This document shows, piece by piece, positions 27,014 to 35,144 of a stretch of DNA of 64,000 nucleotides. Every line of letters begins with the position of its first letter. Position 1 is the stretch's first letter. Position numbers and translations under genes: made by a program. The notes beneath the pieces are model-generated. The model searched no databases. It was not told the DNA's origin and was given only the letters and a program-made list of their open reading frames with translations. The stretch is from positions 6,770 to 70,769 of the forward strand of contig JOFO01000031.1 in assembly GCA_000721275.1 (NCBI GenBank), read 5' to 3'. Source of the DNA: Microtetraspora glauca (GTDB taxonomy: Bacteria; Actinomycetota; Actinomycetes; Streptomycetales; Streptomycetaceae).

Positions 27014-28879
27014 ATGGTCATGGTCACGAAGGTTCCACCCCGTCCGCTCCCCCGCCGGCCGCACCGGCCCCGCAGGGCCGCCCGTCTGCTGCTCGCCGCC
27101 GGTCTCACGACCGCCTCGCTCGCGGCCCTCCCCGCCACCACCGCCGTCGCGGAGGACGAGAAGTCCGGCGGGACGACGCTCACGGTCGCCGTCTCGCAGA
27201 GCATCGACTCGCTGAGCCCGTTCCTCGCCCAGAAGCTCACCTCGACCAGCATCCACCGGCTGGCGTACGAGTACCTCACCAACTACGACCCGAAGGACGC
27301 GAGGACCGTCCCGGGCTTCGCCACCGAGTGGTCCTCCTCGGCGGACAAGCTGACGTGGACGTACAAGATCCGCGACAATTCCACCTGGTCCGACGGCAAG
27401 CCGGCCACCGCCGAGGACGCGGCCTGGACCTTCAACAAGATGATGACCGACCCGAACGCGGCCACCGCCAACGGCAGCTTCACGGCCAACTTCGAGAAGG
27501 TCACCGCGCCCGACCCGCGCACCCTGGTCATCAAGCTGAAGAAGCCGCAGGCGACGATGACCGCGCTGGACGTGCCGATCGTGCCCAAGCACGTGTGGGA
27601 GAAGGTCGGCGACTTCTCGAAGTTCAACAACGACCAGCAGTTCCCGATCGTCGGCAACGGCCCCTTCGTCATCACCGACTTCAAGGTCGACCAGTACATC
27701 AAGCTGAAGCCGAACAAGACGTTCTGGCGGGGCGCGCCCAAGTTCGACGAGCTGGTCTTCAAGTACTACAAGGACGGGGACGCGGCCGTCGCCGCCCTGC
27801 AGAAGGGCGAGGTGTCCTTCGTCCCCAATCTGACGCCCGCTCAGGCGGCGGCGCTGAAGACGCAGAAGAACATCAAGGTCAACGACGCGCCCGGCCGCCG
27901 CTTCTACGCGCTCGCCACCAACCCGGGCGCCCGCGCCAAGGACGGGAAGACCTTCGGCAACGGCCACCCGGCGCTCCTCGACCCGGCCGTCCGCAAGGCG
28001 CTCTTCCTCGCCGTGGACCGCTCCGCCCTCGTGGACAAGGTCTTCCAGGGGCACGCCGTCGAGGGCGAGGGGTACATCCCGCCCCGCTTCGGCACGTACT
28101 TCTGGAAGCCCGAGGGCGCCCAGAAGCGCGGCTACGACCCGGCCGCCGCCGCGAAGACCCTCGACGACGCCGGGTACCGGAAGAACGCCGAGGGCAAGCG
28201 GCTCGGCAAGGACGGCAAGCCGCTGAACTTCCGGATCCTCTGCCACGCCACCGACCCCAACGACAAGGCGGTCGGCAAGTACCTCCAGGAGTGGTGGGGC
28301 GCGCTCGGCATCGGGCTGACCGTCGAGTGTCTGGACAGCGTGTCCGACCCGTGGGTCAAGGGCGACTACGACCTCGCCTTCGACGGCTGGTCGGTCAACC
28401 CGGACCCGGACTACGTCCTGTCCATCCACACCTGCGGCACCCTCCCGGCCACCCCGAAGGACACCGGCGCCACCGACAACTTCATCTGCGACAAGGAGTT
28501 CGACGCGCTCTACGCGCAGCAGGCGGTGGAGTACGACACCACCAAGCGGGCGGACCTGGTCAAGCGGATGCAGTCCCGGCTGTACGACACGGGGTACATG
28601 AACATCATGGCCTACCCCAACGCCCTGGAGGCGTACCGCACCGACCAGATCGCGTCGATCACCACCATGCCCGAGGCCGCCGGGAACCTGTGGGGGCAGG
28701 ACGGCTACTGGAGCTGGTGGTCCGCCGTCCCCGCCGCCTCCGCGTCCGGGTCGGGCGACGGCTCCGGCTCGTCGTGGGCCGGGGTCTGGATCGGGGTCGG
28801 CGCGGCCGCGGTCGTCGTCGCCGGCGGACTGTTCCTGCTCCGGACGCGCCGGCGCGCCACCGCCGACGACCGCGAGTAG
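27014..28879 (+). CDS. Peptide ABC transporter substrate-binding protein, C-terminally anchored
   Basis: Family 5 (DppA/OppA type) extracellular solute receptor, 621 aa. A basic n-region and hydrophobic core end near ATTAVAE, so it has a signal peptide but no lipobox Cys. The mature part matches the family (SQSIDSLSPF, a central IVPKHVWEKVGDF, and DPDYVLSIHTCG). A Ser/Gly-rich linker near 575-590 leads to a C-terminal membrane helix (WIGVGAAAVVVAGGLFLL) with an RTRRR stop-transfer. It is therefore held by its C-terminus, unlike the usual lipoprotein receptor. It starts at ATG 27014 or ATG 27020. It heads a tightly packed operon. Confidence 0.93.
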   Translation: MVMVTKVPPRPLPRRPHRPRRAARLLLAAGLTTASLAALPATTAVAEDEKSGGTTLTVAVSQSIDSLSPFLAQKLTSTSIHRLAYEYLTNYDPKDARTVPGFATEWSSSADKLTWTYKIRDNSTWSDGKPATAEDAAWTFNKMMTDPNAATANGSFTANFEKVTAPDPRTLVIKLKKPQATMTALDVPIVPKHVWEKVGDFSKFNNDQQFPIVGNGPFVITDFKVDQYIKLKPNKTFWRGAPKFDELVFKYYKDGDAAVAALQKGEVSFVPNLTPAQAAALKTQKNIKVNDAPGRRFYALATNPGARAKDGKTFGNGHPALLDPAVRKALFLAVDRSALVDKVFQGHAVEGEGYIPPRFGTYFWKPEGAQKRGYDPAAAAKTLDDAGYRKNAEGKRLGKDGKPLNFRILCHATDPNDKAVGKYLQEWWGALGIGLTVECLDSVSDPWVKGDYDLAFDGWSVNPDPDYVLSIHTCGTLPATPKDTGATDNFICDKEFDALYAQQAVEYDTTKRADLVKRMQSRLYDTGYMNIMAYPNALEAYRTDQIASITTMPEAAGNLWGQDGYWSWWSAVPAASASGSGDGSGSSWAGVWIGVGAAAVVVAGGLFLLRTRRRATADDRE

Positions 28880-28881
28880 CG

Positions 28882-29943
28882 ATGACGACGGCAAGCACCC
28901 CCGCCGGAGTGGCGCGGGCCGACGAGGCCCGCGCCACGGACGGCGCACCCCGCACCGGCGTCGCCTCCGGCTATCTCCGCCACGCGGCGGGGAAGCTGGG
29001 CGGCGCACTCGTCTCCCTCTTCGCCGTGCTGGTCACCAGCTTCTTCCTGTTCCGGATCATCCCCGGCGACCCGGTGAAGGCGATGACCCACGGCATCCCC
29101 ACCTCCGCCGAACAACTGGCCACACTGCGGCGCCAGTTCGGCCTGGATCTGCCGCTGTGGCAGCAGTTCACCGACTACTGCGCCAAGGCGCTCACCGGCG
29201 ACCTCGGCACCTCCTTCCAGTTCCGCGCGCCGGTCGGCGAGCTGATCGCGGCGAAGCTGCCCGCGACGCTGCTGCTCACCGGGGTCGCCGTCGTCCTCTA
29301 CTCGGCGCTCGGGCTGTGGCTCGGCACCCGCTCGGCGTGGCGGCACGGCGGCCTCGGCGACCGGGTGAACACCGGGATCGCGCTCACCCTGTGGTCGGTG
29401 CCGTCGTTCTGGCTCGGGCTGCTGCTCATCATCGTCTTCTCGGTGGGCATGGGGCCGGTCCCGGGGCTCTTCCCGACCGGCGGCATGGAGTCCGGGACCG
29501 GCGAGACCGGTGTCGCGTACGTCCTCGACGTCGCCCACCACCTCGTGCTGCCGGTGGTGACGCTGGTCGCGGTCGGCTACGCGCAGACGCTGCTCGTGAT
29601 GCGGTCCTCGCTCCTCGACGAGATGGGCGGCGACTACCTGACGACCGCCCGCGCCAAGGGGCTCCGGGACGACGACGTGCGCCGCCGGCACGCGGTGCCG
29701 AACGCGCTGCTGCCGACCGTCACCATGATCTTCATCAACCTGGGCCACGTGGCGGCCGGTTCGATCCTGGTGGAGACCGTCTTCTCCTGGCCGGGGCTCG
29801 GCGGGCTGTTCTACCAGGCGCTCAGCGTGCCCGATCTCCCGCTCGTCCAGGGCCTGTTCGTCGTCTTCGCCGGAGCGATGATCCTGATGAACCTCCTCGC
29901 CGACCTGCTCTATCCGCTGCTCGACCCCCGGGTGGGCCGATGA
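28882..29943 (+). CDS. Peptide ABC transporter permease (DppB type)
   Basis: Membrane channel subunit, 353 aa. It has an N-terminal extension of about 30 residues, then about six membrane helices and the conserved DppB features FFLFRIIPGDP, GDLGTSF, the EAA-type loop (ARAKGLRDDDVRRRHAVPNALLP) that docks the ATPase, and a final SVPDLPLVQGLFVV. It starts at ATG 28882, two bases after the receptor gene stop, and its own stop overlaps the next start. It acts with the following permease and the two ATPases. Confidence 0.95.
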   Translation: MTTASTPAGVARADEARATDGAPRTGVASGYLRHAAGKLGGALVSLFAVLVTSFFLFRIIPGDPVKAMTHGIPTSAEQLATLRRQFGLDLPLWQQFTDYCAKALTGDLGTSFQFRAPVGELIAAKLPATLLLTGVAVVLYSALGLWLGTRSAWRHGGLGDRVNTGIALTLWSVPSFWLGLLLIIVFSVGMGPVPGLFPTGGMESGTGETGVAYVLDVAHHLVLPVVTLVAVGYAQTLLVMRSSLLDEMGGDYLTTARAKGLRDDDVRRRHAVPNALLPTVTMIFINLGHVAAGSILVETVFSWPGLGGLFYQALSVPDLPLVQGLFVVFAGAMILMNLLADLLYPLLDPRVGR

Positions 29944-30824
29944 CCTCTCTCGCATGGGAGCGCCGCAAGGGCTCCGCGGCGCGCTTCTGGAGGTCGTACC
30001 GGACCCACCGGGCGGGCCTGTACGGGCTCGCCGGGCTCGCGCTGATCGCGCTGCTCGCGCTCACCGCGCCGCTCACGGTCGGCGCCGACGTGCAGTCGGT
30101 GACGAACGCGCCCGGCACGGCCCTGGAGTCGCCGAGCGCGCGGTTCCCGCTCGGCACCGACCAGTTCGGGCGCCCGCTGCTCGGGCTGCTGATCTGGGGC
30201 GCCCGGATCTCGCTGCTCGTGGGGCTGCTCGCGGCCGTCCTGTCGGTCGCCATCGGCACCCTCGTCGGGGTCCTCGCGGGCCACTACGGCGGCTGGCTGT
30301 CCACGGTGGTCATGCGGATCACCGACTGGTTCCTGGTGATGCCGGCGCTGGTGCTGGCGATCGTGCTCGCGACCGTGATGTCCCGGTCGATGTGGACGGT
30401 GGTGCTCGCCATCGGCGTCACGTCCTGGCCGACCACCGCGCGGCTCGTCCGGGCGCAGACGATCGCCGTCGAGTCCCGTCCGTACATCGAGCGGGCCACC
30501 GCGCTCGGCGGCGGGCACGGGCACGTCATGACCCGGCACGTGCTGCCGAACGTGATGCCGCTGGTCCTCGCCCAGACCACGCTCGGCATCTCCACCGCGA
30601 TCCTCACCGAGGCCACGCTCGCCTTCCTCGGTCTCGGCGACCCGACGGTCGTCTCCTGGGGCGGCATGCTCCAGGACGCGCGCGAGGCCGGCGCGGTGTC
30701 CTCCGGGCACTGGTGGTACCTGGCCCCGCCGGGGATCGCGATCGCGCTGGTCGCGCTCGCCTTCACGCTCTGCGGCCGGGCCGTCGAATCCGTGCTCAAT
30801 CCGAGGCTGGGGGTGGGGCGTTGA
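29940..30824 (+). CDS. Peptide ABC transporter permease (DppC type)
   Basis: Second channel subunit, 294 aa. It has the family marker PLGTDQFGRPLL after the first helix, five further helices, and the EAA loop ERATALGGGHGHVMTRHVLPN. The ATG at 29940 overlaps the previous stop (ATGA), and its own stop is within the TTGA start of the next gene. It pairs with the DppB-type permease to form the pore. Confidence 0.95.
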   Translation: MTSLAWERRKGSAARFWRSYRTHRAGLYGLAGLALIALLALTAPLTVGADVQSVTNAPGTALESPSARFPLGTDQFGRPLLGLLIWGARISLLVGLLAAVLSVAIGTLVGVLAGHYGGWLSTVVMRITDWFLVMPALVLAIVLATVMSRSMWTVVLAIGVTSWPTTARLVRAQTIAVESRPYIERATALGGGHGHVMTRHVLPNVMPLVLAQTTLGISTAILTEATLAFLGLGDPTVVSWGGMLQDAREAGAVSSGHWWYLAPPGIAIALVALAFTLCGRAVESVLNPRLGVGR

Positions 30825-31789
30825 GCCTCCTGGAGATCAGGGACCTGCGGGTCGTGTACGGCTCCGGGGCGGCGGCCGTGCCCGCCGTGCGCGGGGTCGA
30901 CCTCACCCTGGAGGCCGGGTCGAAGCTGGGCGTGGCCGGCGAGTCCGGGTGCGGCAAGTCGACGCTGGCGCTGGCGCTGCTGCGGCTGCTGCCCGCGTCC
31001 GCCCGGCTCGACGGGCGGATCCTCCTCGACGGGGAGGACGTCCTCACCATGACGTGGGGGCGGCTGCGGGCGGTCCGCTGGGCGGGCGCCTCGATCGTCT
31101 TCCAGGGCGCGATGCACTCGCTGAACGCGGTCCGCCGGATCGGCGACCAGATCGCCGAACCGCTGCTCGTGCACCGGCGGGCCACCCCCGCCGAGGCCCG
31201 CAAGCGGGTCGGCGCCCTCCTCGAACAGGTCGGCCTCCCGGCCTCCCGGGCCGCCGGCTATCCGCACGAGCTCTCCGGCGGCCAGCGCCAGCGCGTGATG
31301 ATCGCGATGGCGCTCGCCTGCGAACCCCGGCTGATCGTCGCCGACGAGCCGACGACCGCGCTCGACGTGATGATCCAGGCGCAGATCCTGCGCCTGATCG
31401 AGCGGCTGGTCGCCGAGGAGTCCCTCGGCCTGATGATGATCAGCCACGACCTGGCGGTGCTCGCCGACACCTGCGACCGGCTCGCCGTCATGTACGCGGG
31501 CCGGATCGTCGAGGAGGGCCCGGCCCGCGAGGTGTACCAGGGCGCCGCCCACCCCTACGGGCGGGCGCTGTCGTCGGCGTTCCCCCGGATCGGGGACCCG
31601 GCCTCGCGGCGGGCGCCGCGCGGCCTGCCGGGCGACCCGCCCGACCCGGCGGCGCTGCCGGACGGCTGCGCCTTCCACCCGCGCTGCCCGGTGGCGGTCG
31701 CGGCCTGCGCCGAGGACGACCAGGAACTGCGGGTGGCGGGCGCCGGGCGCCGCGCCGCCTGCCTGCACGTGGGGAGTGACCGCGGATGA
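30821..31789 (+). CDS. Peptide ABC transporter ATP-binding protein (DppD type)
   Basis: ATPase subunit, 322 aa. Walker A GESGCGKST, signature LSGGQRQRV, Walker B LIVADEPT and H-loop SHDLAVL are all present. The C-terminal oligopeptide extension has the DGCAFHPRCPVAVAAC Cys pattern, which in the family can hold an iron-sulphur cluster. The start is the rare TTG at 30821 in a TTGA overlap with the previous stop, supported by a G-rich upstream run. No in-frame ATG or GTG fits. Confidence 0.94.
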   Translation: MSLLEIRDLRVVYGSGAAAVPAVRGVDLTLEAGSKLGVAGESGCGKSTLALALLRLLPASARLDGRILLDGEDVLTMTWGRLRAVRWAGASIVFQGAMHSLNAVRRIGDQIAEPLLVHRRATPAEARKRVGALLEQVGLPASRAAGYPHELSGGQRQRVMIAMALACEPRLIVADEPTTALDVMIQAQILRLIERLVAEESLGLMMISHDLAVLADTCDRLAVMYAGRIVEEGPAREVYQGAAHPYGRALSSAFPRIGDPASRRAPRGLPGDPPDPAALPDGCAFHPRCPVAVAACAEDDQELRVAGAGRRAACLHVGSDRG

Positions 31790-32775
31790 CCTTGCTCACC
31801 GCCAGCGGGGTGCACGTCTCCTTCCCCGGCCGCCGGGGCGCCCCGCCCGCCCGGGCGGTCGACGGGGTGGACCTGGAGATCGGCGCGGGCGAGATCGTCG
31901 CGCTCGTCGGCGAGTCCGGCTGCGGCAAGACGACCCTGGCGCGGACGCTCCTCGGCCTGGTGAAGCCGCGGGCCGGCACGGTCTCCTTCGCGGGCCGGCC
32001 CCTCGCGTACTCCGGCAAGGCGCTCAAGGCGTACCGGCGGCGCGCCCAGCTCGTCCTCCAGGACCCGAGCGGCTCCCTGAACCCCCGGCACACCGTGTAC
32101 GACGCGGTCGCGGAGGGCCTGCGGATCCACGGCGTCCACCGGAGCGCGGCGGACGAGCGGGCGGCGGTCGCCGAAGCCCTCGCCCGCGCCGGGCTGCGCC
32201 CGCCCGAGCGGTTCTTCCTGCGCTACCCGCACGAGCTGTCCGGCGGCCAGCGGCAGCGCGTGGTGATCGCGGGCGCGCTGGTCCTGGAGCCCGAACTCAT
32301 CGTCGCGGACGAGCCGGTGGCGTCCCTGGACGCGTCGGTACGCGGCGAGATCCTGGCGCTGCTGCTCCGGCTGCGCGACGAACTCGGGCTCGCGGCGCTG
32401 GTGGTGACCCACGACCTGGGGCTCGCGTGGAACATCGCGGACCGGGTGGCCGTCATGTACCTGGGCCGGGTGGTCGAGACGGGTCCGGTCGAGTCGGTGC
32501 TGACGGCGCCCCGGCACCCGTACACCCGGGCGCTGTTGTCGGTGCTGCCGGAGTCCGGGGCGCAGCCGGTGGTGCTGAGCGGCGAGCCGCCGGACCCGGC
32601 CCGGATCCCGGGCGGCTGCCGCTTCCACGCCCGCTGCCAGGTCCTCGCCTCGGGCGAGGCGTCCGCCGTGGCCGACCACTGCCGTACGCGCCCCCTGCCG
32701 GTGCTCCGCGCGTCCGGCACCGAGCAGGCGGTGGCCTGCCACTGGGCCGCCCCGGCCGGCGGGGCCGGTTCCTAG
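31786..32775 (+). CDS. Peptide ABC transporter ATP-binding protein (DppF type)
   Basis: Second ATPase subunit, 329 aa. Walker A GESGCGKTT, signature LSGGQRQRV, Walker B LIVADEPV, H-loop THDLGLA. The C-terminal GGCRFHARCQVLASG segment is the oligopeptide-transporter tail. The ATG at 31786 overlaps the previous stop (ATGA). It ends the operon, with a strong bidirectional hairpin 7 bases past its stop. Confidence 0.95.
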   Translation: MTLLTASGVHVSFPGRRGAPPARAVDGVDLEIGAGEIVALVGESGCGKTTLARTLLGLVKPRAGTVSFAGRPLAYSGKALKAYRRRAQLVLQDPSGSLNPRHTVYDAVAEGLRIHGVHRSAADERAAVAEALARAGLRPPERFFLRYPHELSGGQRQRVVIAGALVLEPELIVADEPVASLDASVRGEILALLLRLRDELGLAALVVTHDLGLAWNIADRVAVMYLGRVVETGPVESVLTAPRHPYTRALLSVLPESGAQPVVLSGEPPDPARIPGGCRFHARCQVLASGEASAVADHCRTRPLPVLRASGTEQAVACHWAAPAGGAGS

Positions 32776-32782
32776 CAGGGAA

Positions 32783-32820
32783 CCGCCCGGCGACCCTGGG
32801 GGCGGCGGGTCGCCGGGCGG
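32783..32820. terminator. Bidirectional terminator between ABC operon and RTX-like gene
   Basis: Fourteen-base perfect arms CCGCCCGGCGACCC (32783-32796) and its complement (32807-32820) with a 10-base loop. It lies between convergent genes. Confidence 0.75.
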
Positions 32821-32843
32821 TGGTCCGGGGGGACGGGCCGGGG

Positions 32844-33767
32844 TCAGCCGGCCGGCTGCGGCGCGGGCTTCGCGCCCGTGGGCGCCGCGGGCTTGGCGCC
32901 GTTCGGGGCCGCGGGCTTGGCGCCCGTCGGGGGTGCCGCCGTCGTCTTCGGCATCACCTCGCACGCGCTGATCGAGGTCCGCGTGGACACCGACTTCACC
33001 GTGCAGGTGTCCCTCCCGACGCCCGCGTCGACCATCCCCCAGTGCGGGCCGACGGTGAGGACCGCGCCGCCGGGGCCGCTGATGGTGTCGTCGCCGGGAC
33101 CCGCCTGGATGAGGCCGCCGGACTCCGGGCCGAGGCCGGCGGCCTCGATGGTGTCGGCCTCGCTGCCGCCGAGCACCCGGCCGGAGAAGTCGACGACCCC
33201 GACCTTGATGGTGTCGGCGCCGTCGTTGCCGGTGACGATCCCGCCGCCCCGGTTGAACTTGCCGGGCGCGCCGCTCACCGACCCGGTGGTGATCTTGTCG
33301 TCGCCGTCGTCGCCGTGCACGACGGCGCCGTGCTCGGCGCCCTCGCCGACGACCGTCGCCACCTTGATGACGTCGTTGCCGCGGTTGCCCCGGACCATAC
33401 TGGAGGCGTTCTGCGGCACCAGGTGCTTGGCGCGGATGACGTCGTCGCCGTCGCCGCCCATCACGGCCGAGTCGATGACCAGGCCGCGCACCTCGATCAT
33501 GTCGTTGCCGCCCCCGCCCCAGACGGTGACGTTCTCCAGGTCGCTGTCGCAGAAGATGTGGTCGTCTCCGGAGGAACCGTTGACCTGGTCGCCCGGCGGG
33601 GCGGAGACCCCGTTGACCCAGCACTGGTGCATCGGCACCCGGACCGCGCCGGGGGCCGCGGCCTGGGCGGGTGCCCCGGCGAGCGAGACGGCGGTCGCTC
33701 CGGCGAGCAGCGCGGCGAGCGCGACGGGGCCGCGCGGCCGGCGGCGGGAGGGCGGTGTGGGGGACAT
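32844..33767 (-). CDS. Secreted RTX-like calcium-binding repeat protein
   Basis: 307 aa. Signal peptide (cleavage near AQAAAPG). From about residue 65 to 250 at least seven nonapeptide-like units occur, such as GGGGNDMIE, GGDGDDVIR, GNRGNDVIK, GDDGDDKIT and GNDGADTIK, the Gly/Asp pattern that makes a calcium-binding beta-roll. The C-terminus is a low-complexity TGAKPAAP-type repeat. No enzyme domain or anchor. It starts at ATG 33767 with AAGGAG upstream. It lies 66 bases after rppA in the same direction and may be cotranscribed. The role is unknown; a structural or adhesive surface protein is possible. Confidence 0.85.
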   Translation of the reverse strand: MSPTPPSRRRPRGPVALAALLAGATAVSLAGAPAQAAAPGAVRVPMHQCWVNGVSAPPGDQVNGSSGDDHIFCDSDLENVTVWGGGGNDMIEVRGLVIDSAVMGGDGDDVIRAKHLVPQNASSMVRGNRGNDVIKVATVVGEGAEHGAVVHGDDGDDKITTGSVSGAPGKFNRGGGIVTGNDGADTIKVGVVDFSGRVLGGSEADTIEAAGLGPESGGLIQAGPGDDTISGPGGAVLTVGPHWGMVDAGVGRDTCTVKSVSTRTSISACEVMPKTTAAPPTGAKPAAPNGAKPAAPTGAKPAPQPAG

Positions 33768-33833
33768 ACGACTCTCCTTGGCGGGTGGGTGCTGCGGGGT
33801 GACGGACGGGACGGGACGGGGGCGGCGGGCCGG

Positions 33834-34964
33834 TCAGGCCCGGCTGCGGGCGTGCTGGAAGCGCGGCGAGTAGCCGACGATCCGGCGCGCGCCGAGCTGC
33901 GGTTCGGCCGGGTGGGGGGAGGTGGTCCAGCGGCCCAGGGCCATCTCGGCGGTGATGCCGGGGCCGAAGCCGGCCAGGATGCCGCGCGCGCCCTCCGGCT
34001 GCCCGCCCTCGTCGAAGAGCCGCCGGACCGCGTCGAGGACGACGGCGCTGGCGATGTTGCCGTACTCCGTGAGGGTCGCCCGGCTGAACCGGAAGGCGTC
34101 CGACGGCACTTCGAGGAAGAGGCTGAGGTCGTCGAGGATCCGCGGACCGCCCGCGTGGATGATGTAGAAGTCGAGGTTGCCGGCGTCCCAGCCGTGCGCC
34201 CCGGCGATGTCGCGGAGCGCGGGGGCGAGCGGTTCCATCGTGGTGGGGACCCGCTTGTCGAGCAGGAAATGGAAGCCGGTGGCGCGCACGCTGTAGGCGA
34301 TCCAGTCCTCGGTGTCGGGCACCAGGTGCGAGTTGTTGCGCTCCAGGACGATGCCGCTGCCGCCCCGCCCGCGCACCACGGCGGCGGCGACGGCGTCGCC
34401 GAAGAGGCCGTTGGAGAGCAGCGAGCCGACGCCGAGGTCGGTCGGCTGGTAGCAGAGCGAGCAGAACTCGCAGGCCACGATGAGGACGTTGGCGTCCGGG
34501 TAGGCGGTGCAGAAGTCGTGCGCGCGGTTGATCGCCGCGCCGCCGGCGGCGCAGCCGAGCTGGGCGATGGGCAGCTGCCGGGTGTGGCTGGGGAAGCCCA
34601 TGGTGTTGATCATCCAGGCGGTGAGCGAGGGCATCATGAAGCCCGTGCACGACACGTAGACGATCATGTCGATGTCGGCCGGGCGCAGTCCGGCGTGGCC
34701 GAGGGCCTCCTCGACGACGGCGGGCACCCGGGCCTTCGCCTCGGCCTCGTACAGCTCGTTGCGTTCCTGGAAGCCGGGGTGGGCCAAGGTCTTCTCGATG
34801 GGCTGGACGATGTGCCGCTTGGCGACTCCGGTGTTGCCGATCAGCCGCAGCGCCAGCGGGAGTTGGGGATGATCCGCGTGGCGGGCGCGGGCGAGGTCGA
34901 GCGTCTCCTCCATCGTGATCACGTGCTCCGGCACGGCCACCGCGGGTTTGCACAAGGTCACCAC
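33834..34964 (-). CDS. rppA: Type III polyketide synthase, 1,3,6,8-tetrahydroxynaphthalene synthase
   Basis: Chalcone-synthase-fold enzyme that condenses five malonyl-CoA to tetrahydroxynaphthalene, which oxidises to flaviolin. 376 aa. Catalytic Cys138 (QLGCAAGGA), His270 (IIHAGGPRI) and Asn303 (YGNIAS) are present. Cys106 (SCTGFMMPS) and the CEFCSLCYQPTD segment are RppA-type features. A catalytic Cys-His-Asn set and this Cys-rich segment separate it from plant-type enzymes. The start is one of two adjacent GTGs (34964 or 34961); the first gives the usual RppA length. It is transcribed away from the P450 across a 180-base gap with a palindrome. Confidence 0.95.
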   Translation of the reverse strand: MVTLCKPAVAVPEHVITMEETLDLARARHADHPQLPLALRLIGNTGVAKRHIVQPIEKTLAHPGFQERNELYEAEAKARVPAVVEEALGHAGLRPADIDMIVYVSCTGFMMPSLTAWMINTMGFPSHTRQLPIAQLGCAAGGAAINRAHDFCTAYPDANVLIVACEFCSLCYQPTDLGVGSLLSNGLFGDAVAAAVVRGRGGSGIVLERNNSHLVPDTEDWIAYSVRATGFHFLLDKRVPTTMEPLAPALRDIAGAHGWDAGNLDFYIIHAGGPRILDDLSLFLEVPSDAFRFSRATLTEYGNIASAVVLDAVRRLFDEGGQPEGARGILAGFGPGITAEMALGRWTTSPHPAEPQLGARRIVGYSPRFQHARSRA

Positions 34965-35079
34965 GTGCCTCGCTCCTTCTTCTTCTCGATCGGCGAACTG
35001 CGGCCCACACTCACCCGGTGGTCCGCACCCCGCAACCGCGGGCGTCGCCGGTTGGTCACGGCGTGTAACGGGAATGTGA

Positions 35080-35101
35080 GCCGTACGAGGGGCTGTACGG
35101 C
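35080..35101. promoter_or_regulatory. Palindrome in the rppA/P450 divergent region
   Basis: GCCGTAC (35080-35086) and GTACGGC (35095-35101) are perfect arms 8 bases apart, 44 bases before the P450 ATG. Size and spacing suit a dimeric repressor such as a TetR- or LysR-type regulator. No regulator gene is nearby. Promoter hexamers could not be fixed in the 180-base gap. Confidence 0.4.
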
Positions 35102-35144
35102 CTTCGGCGTGTCGCGTCGGCCCGCCGCCGGGAAGAGCCTCCGC

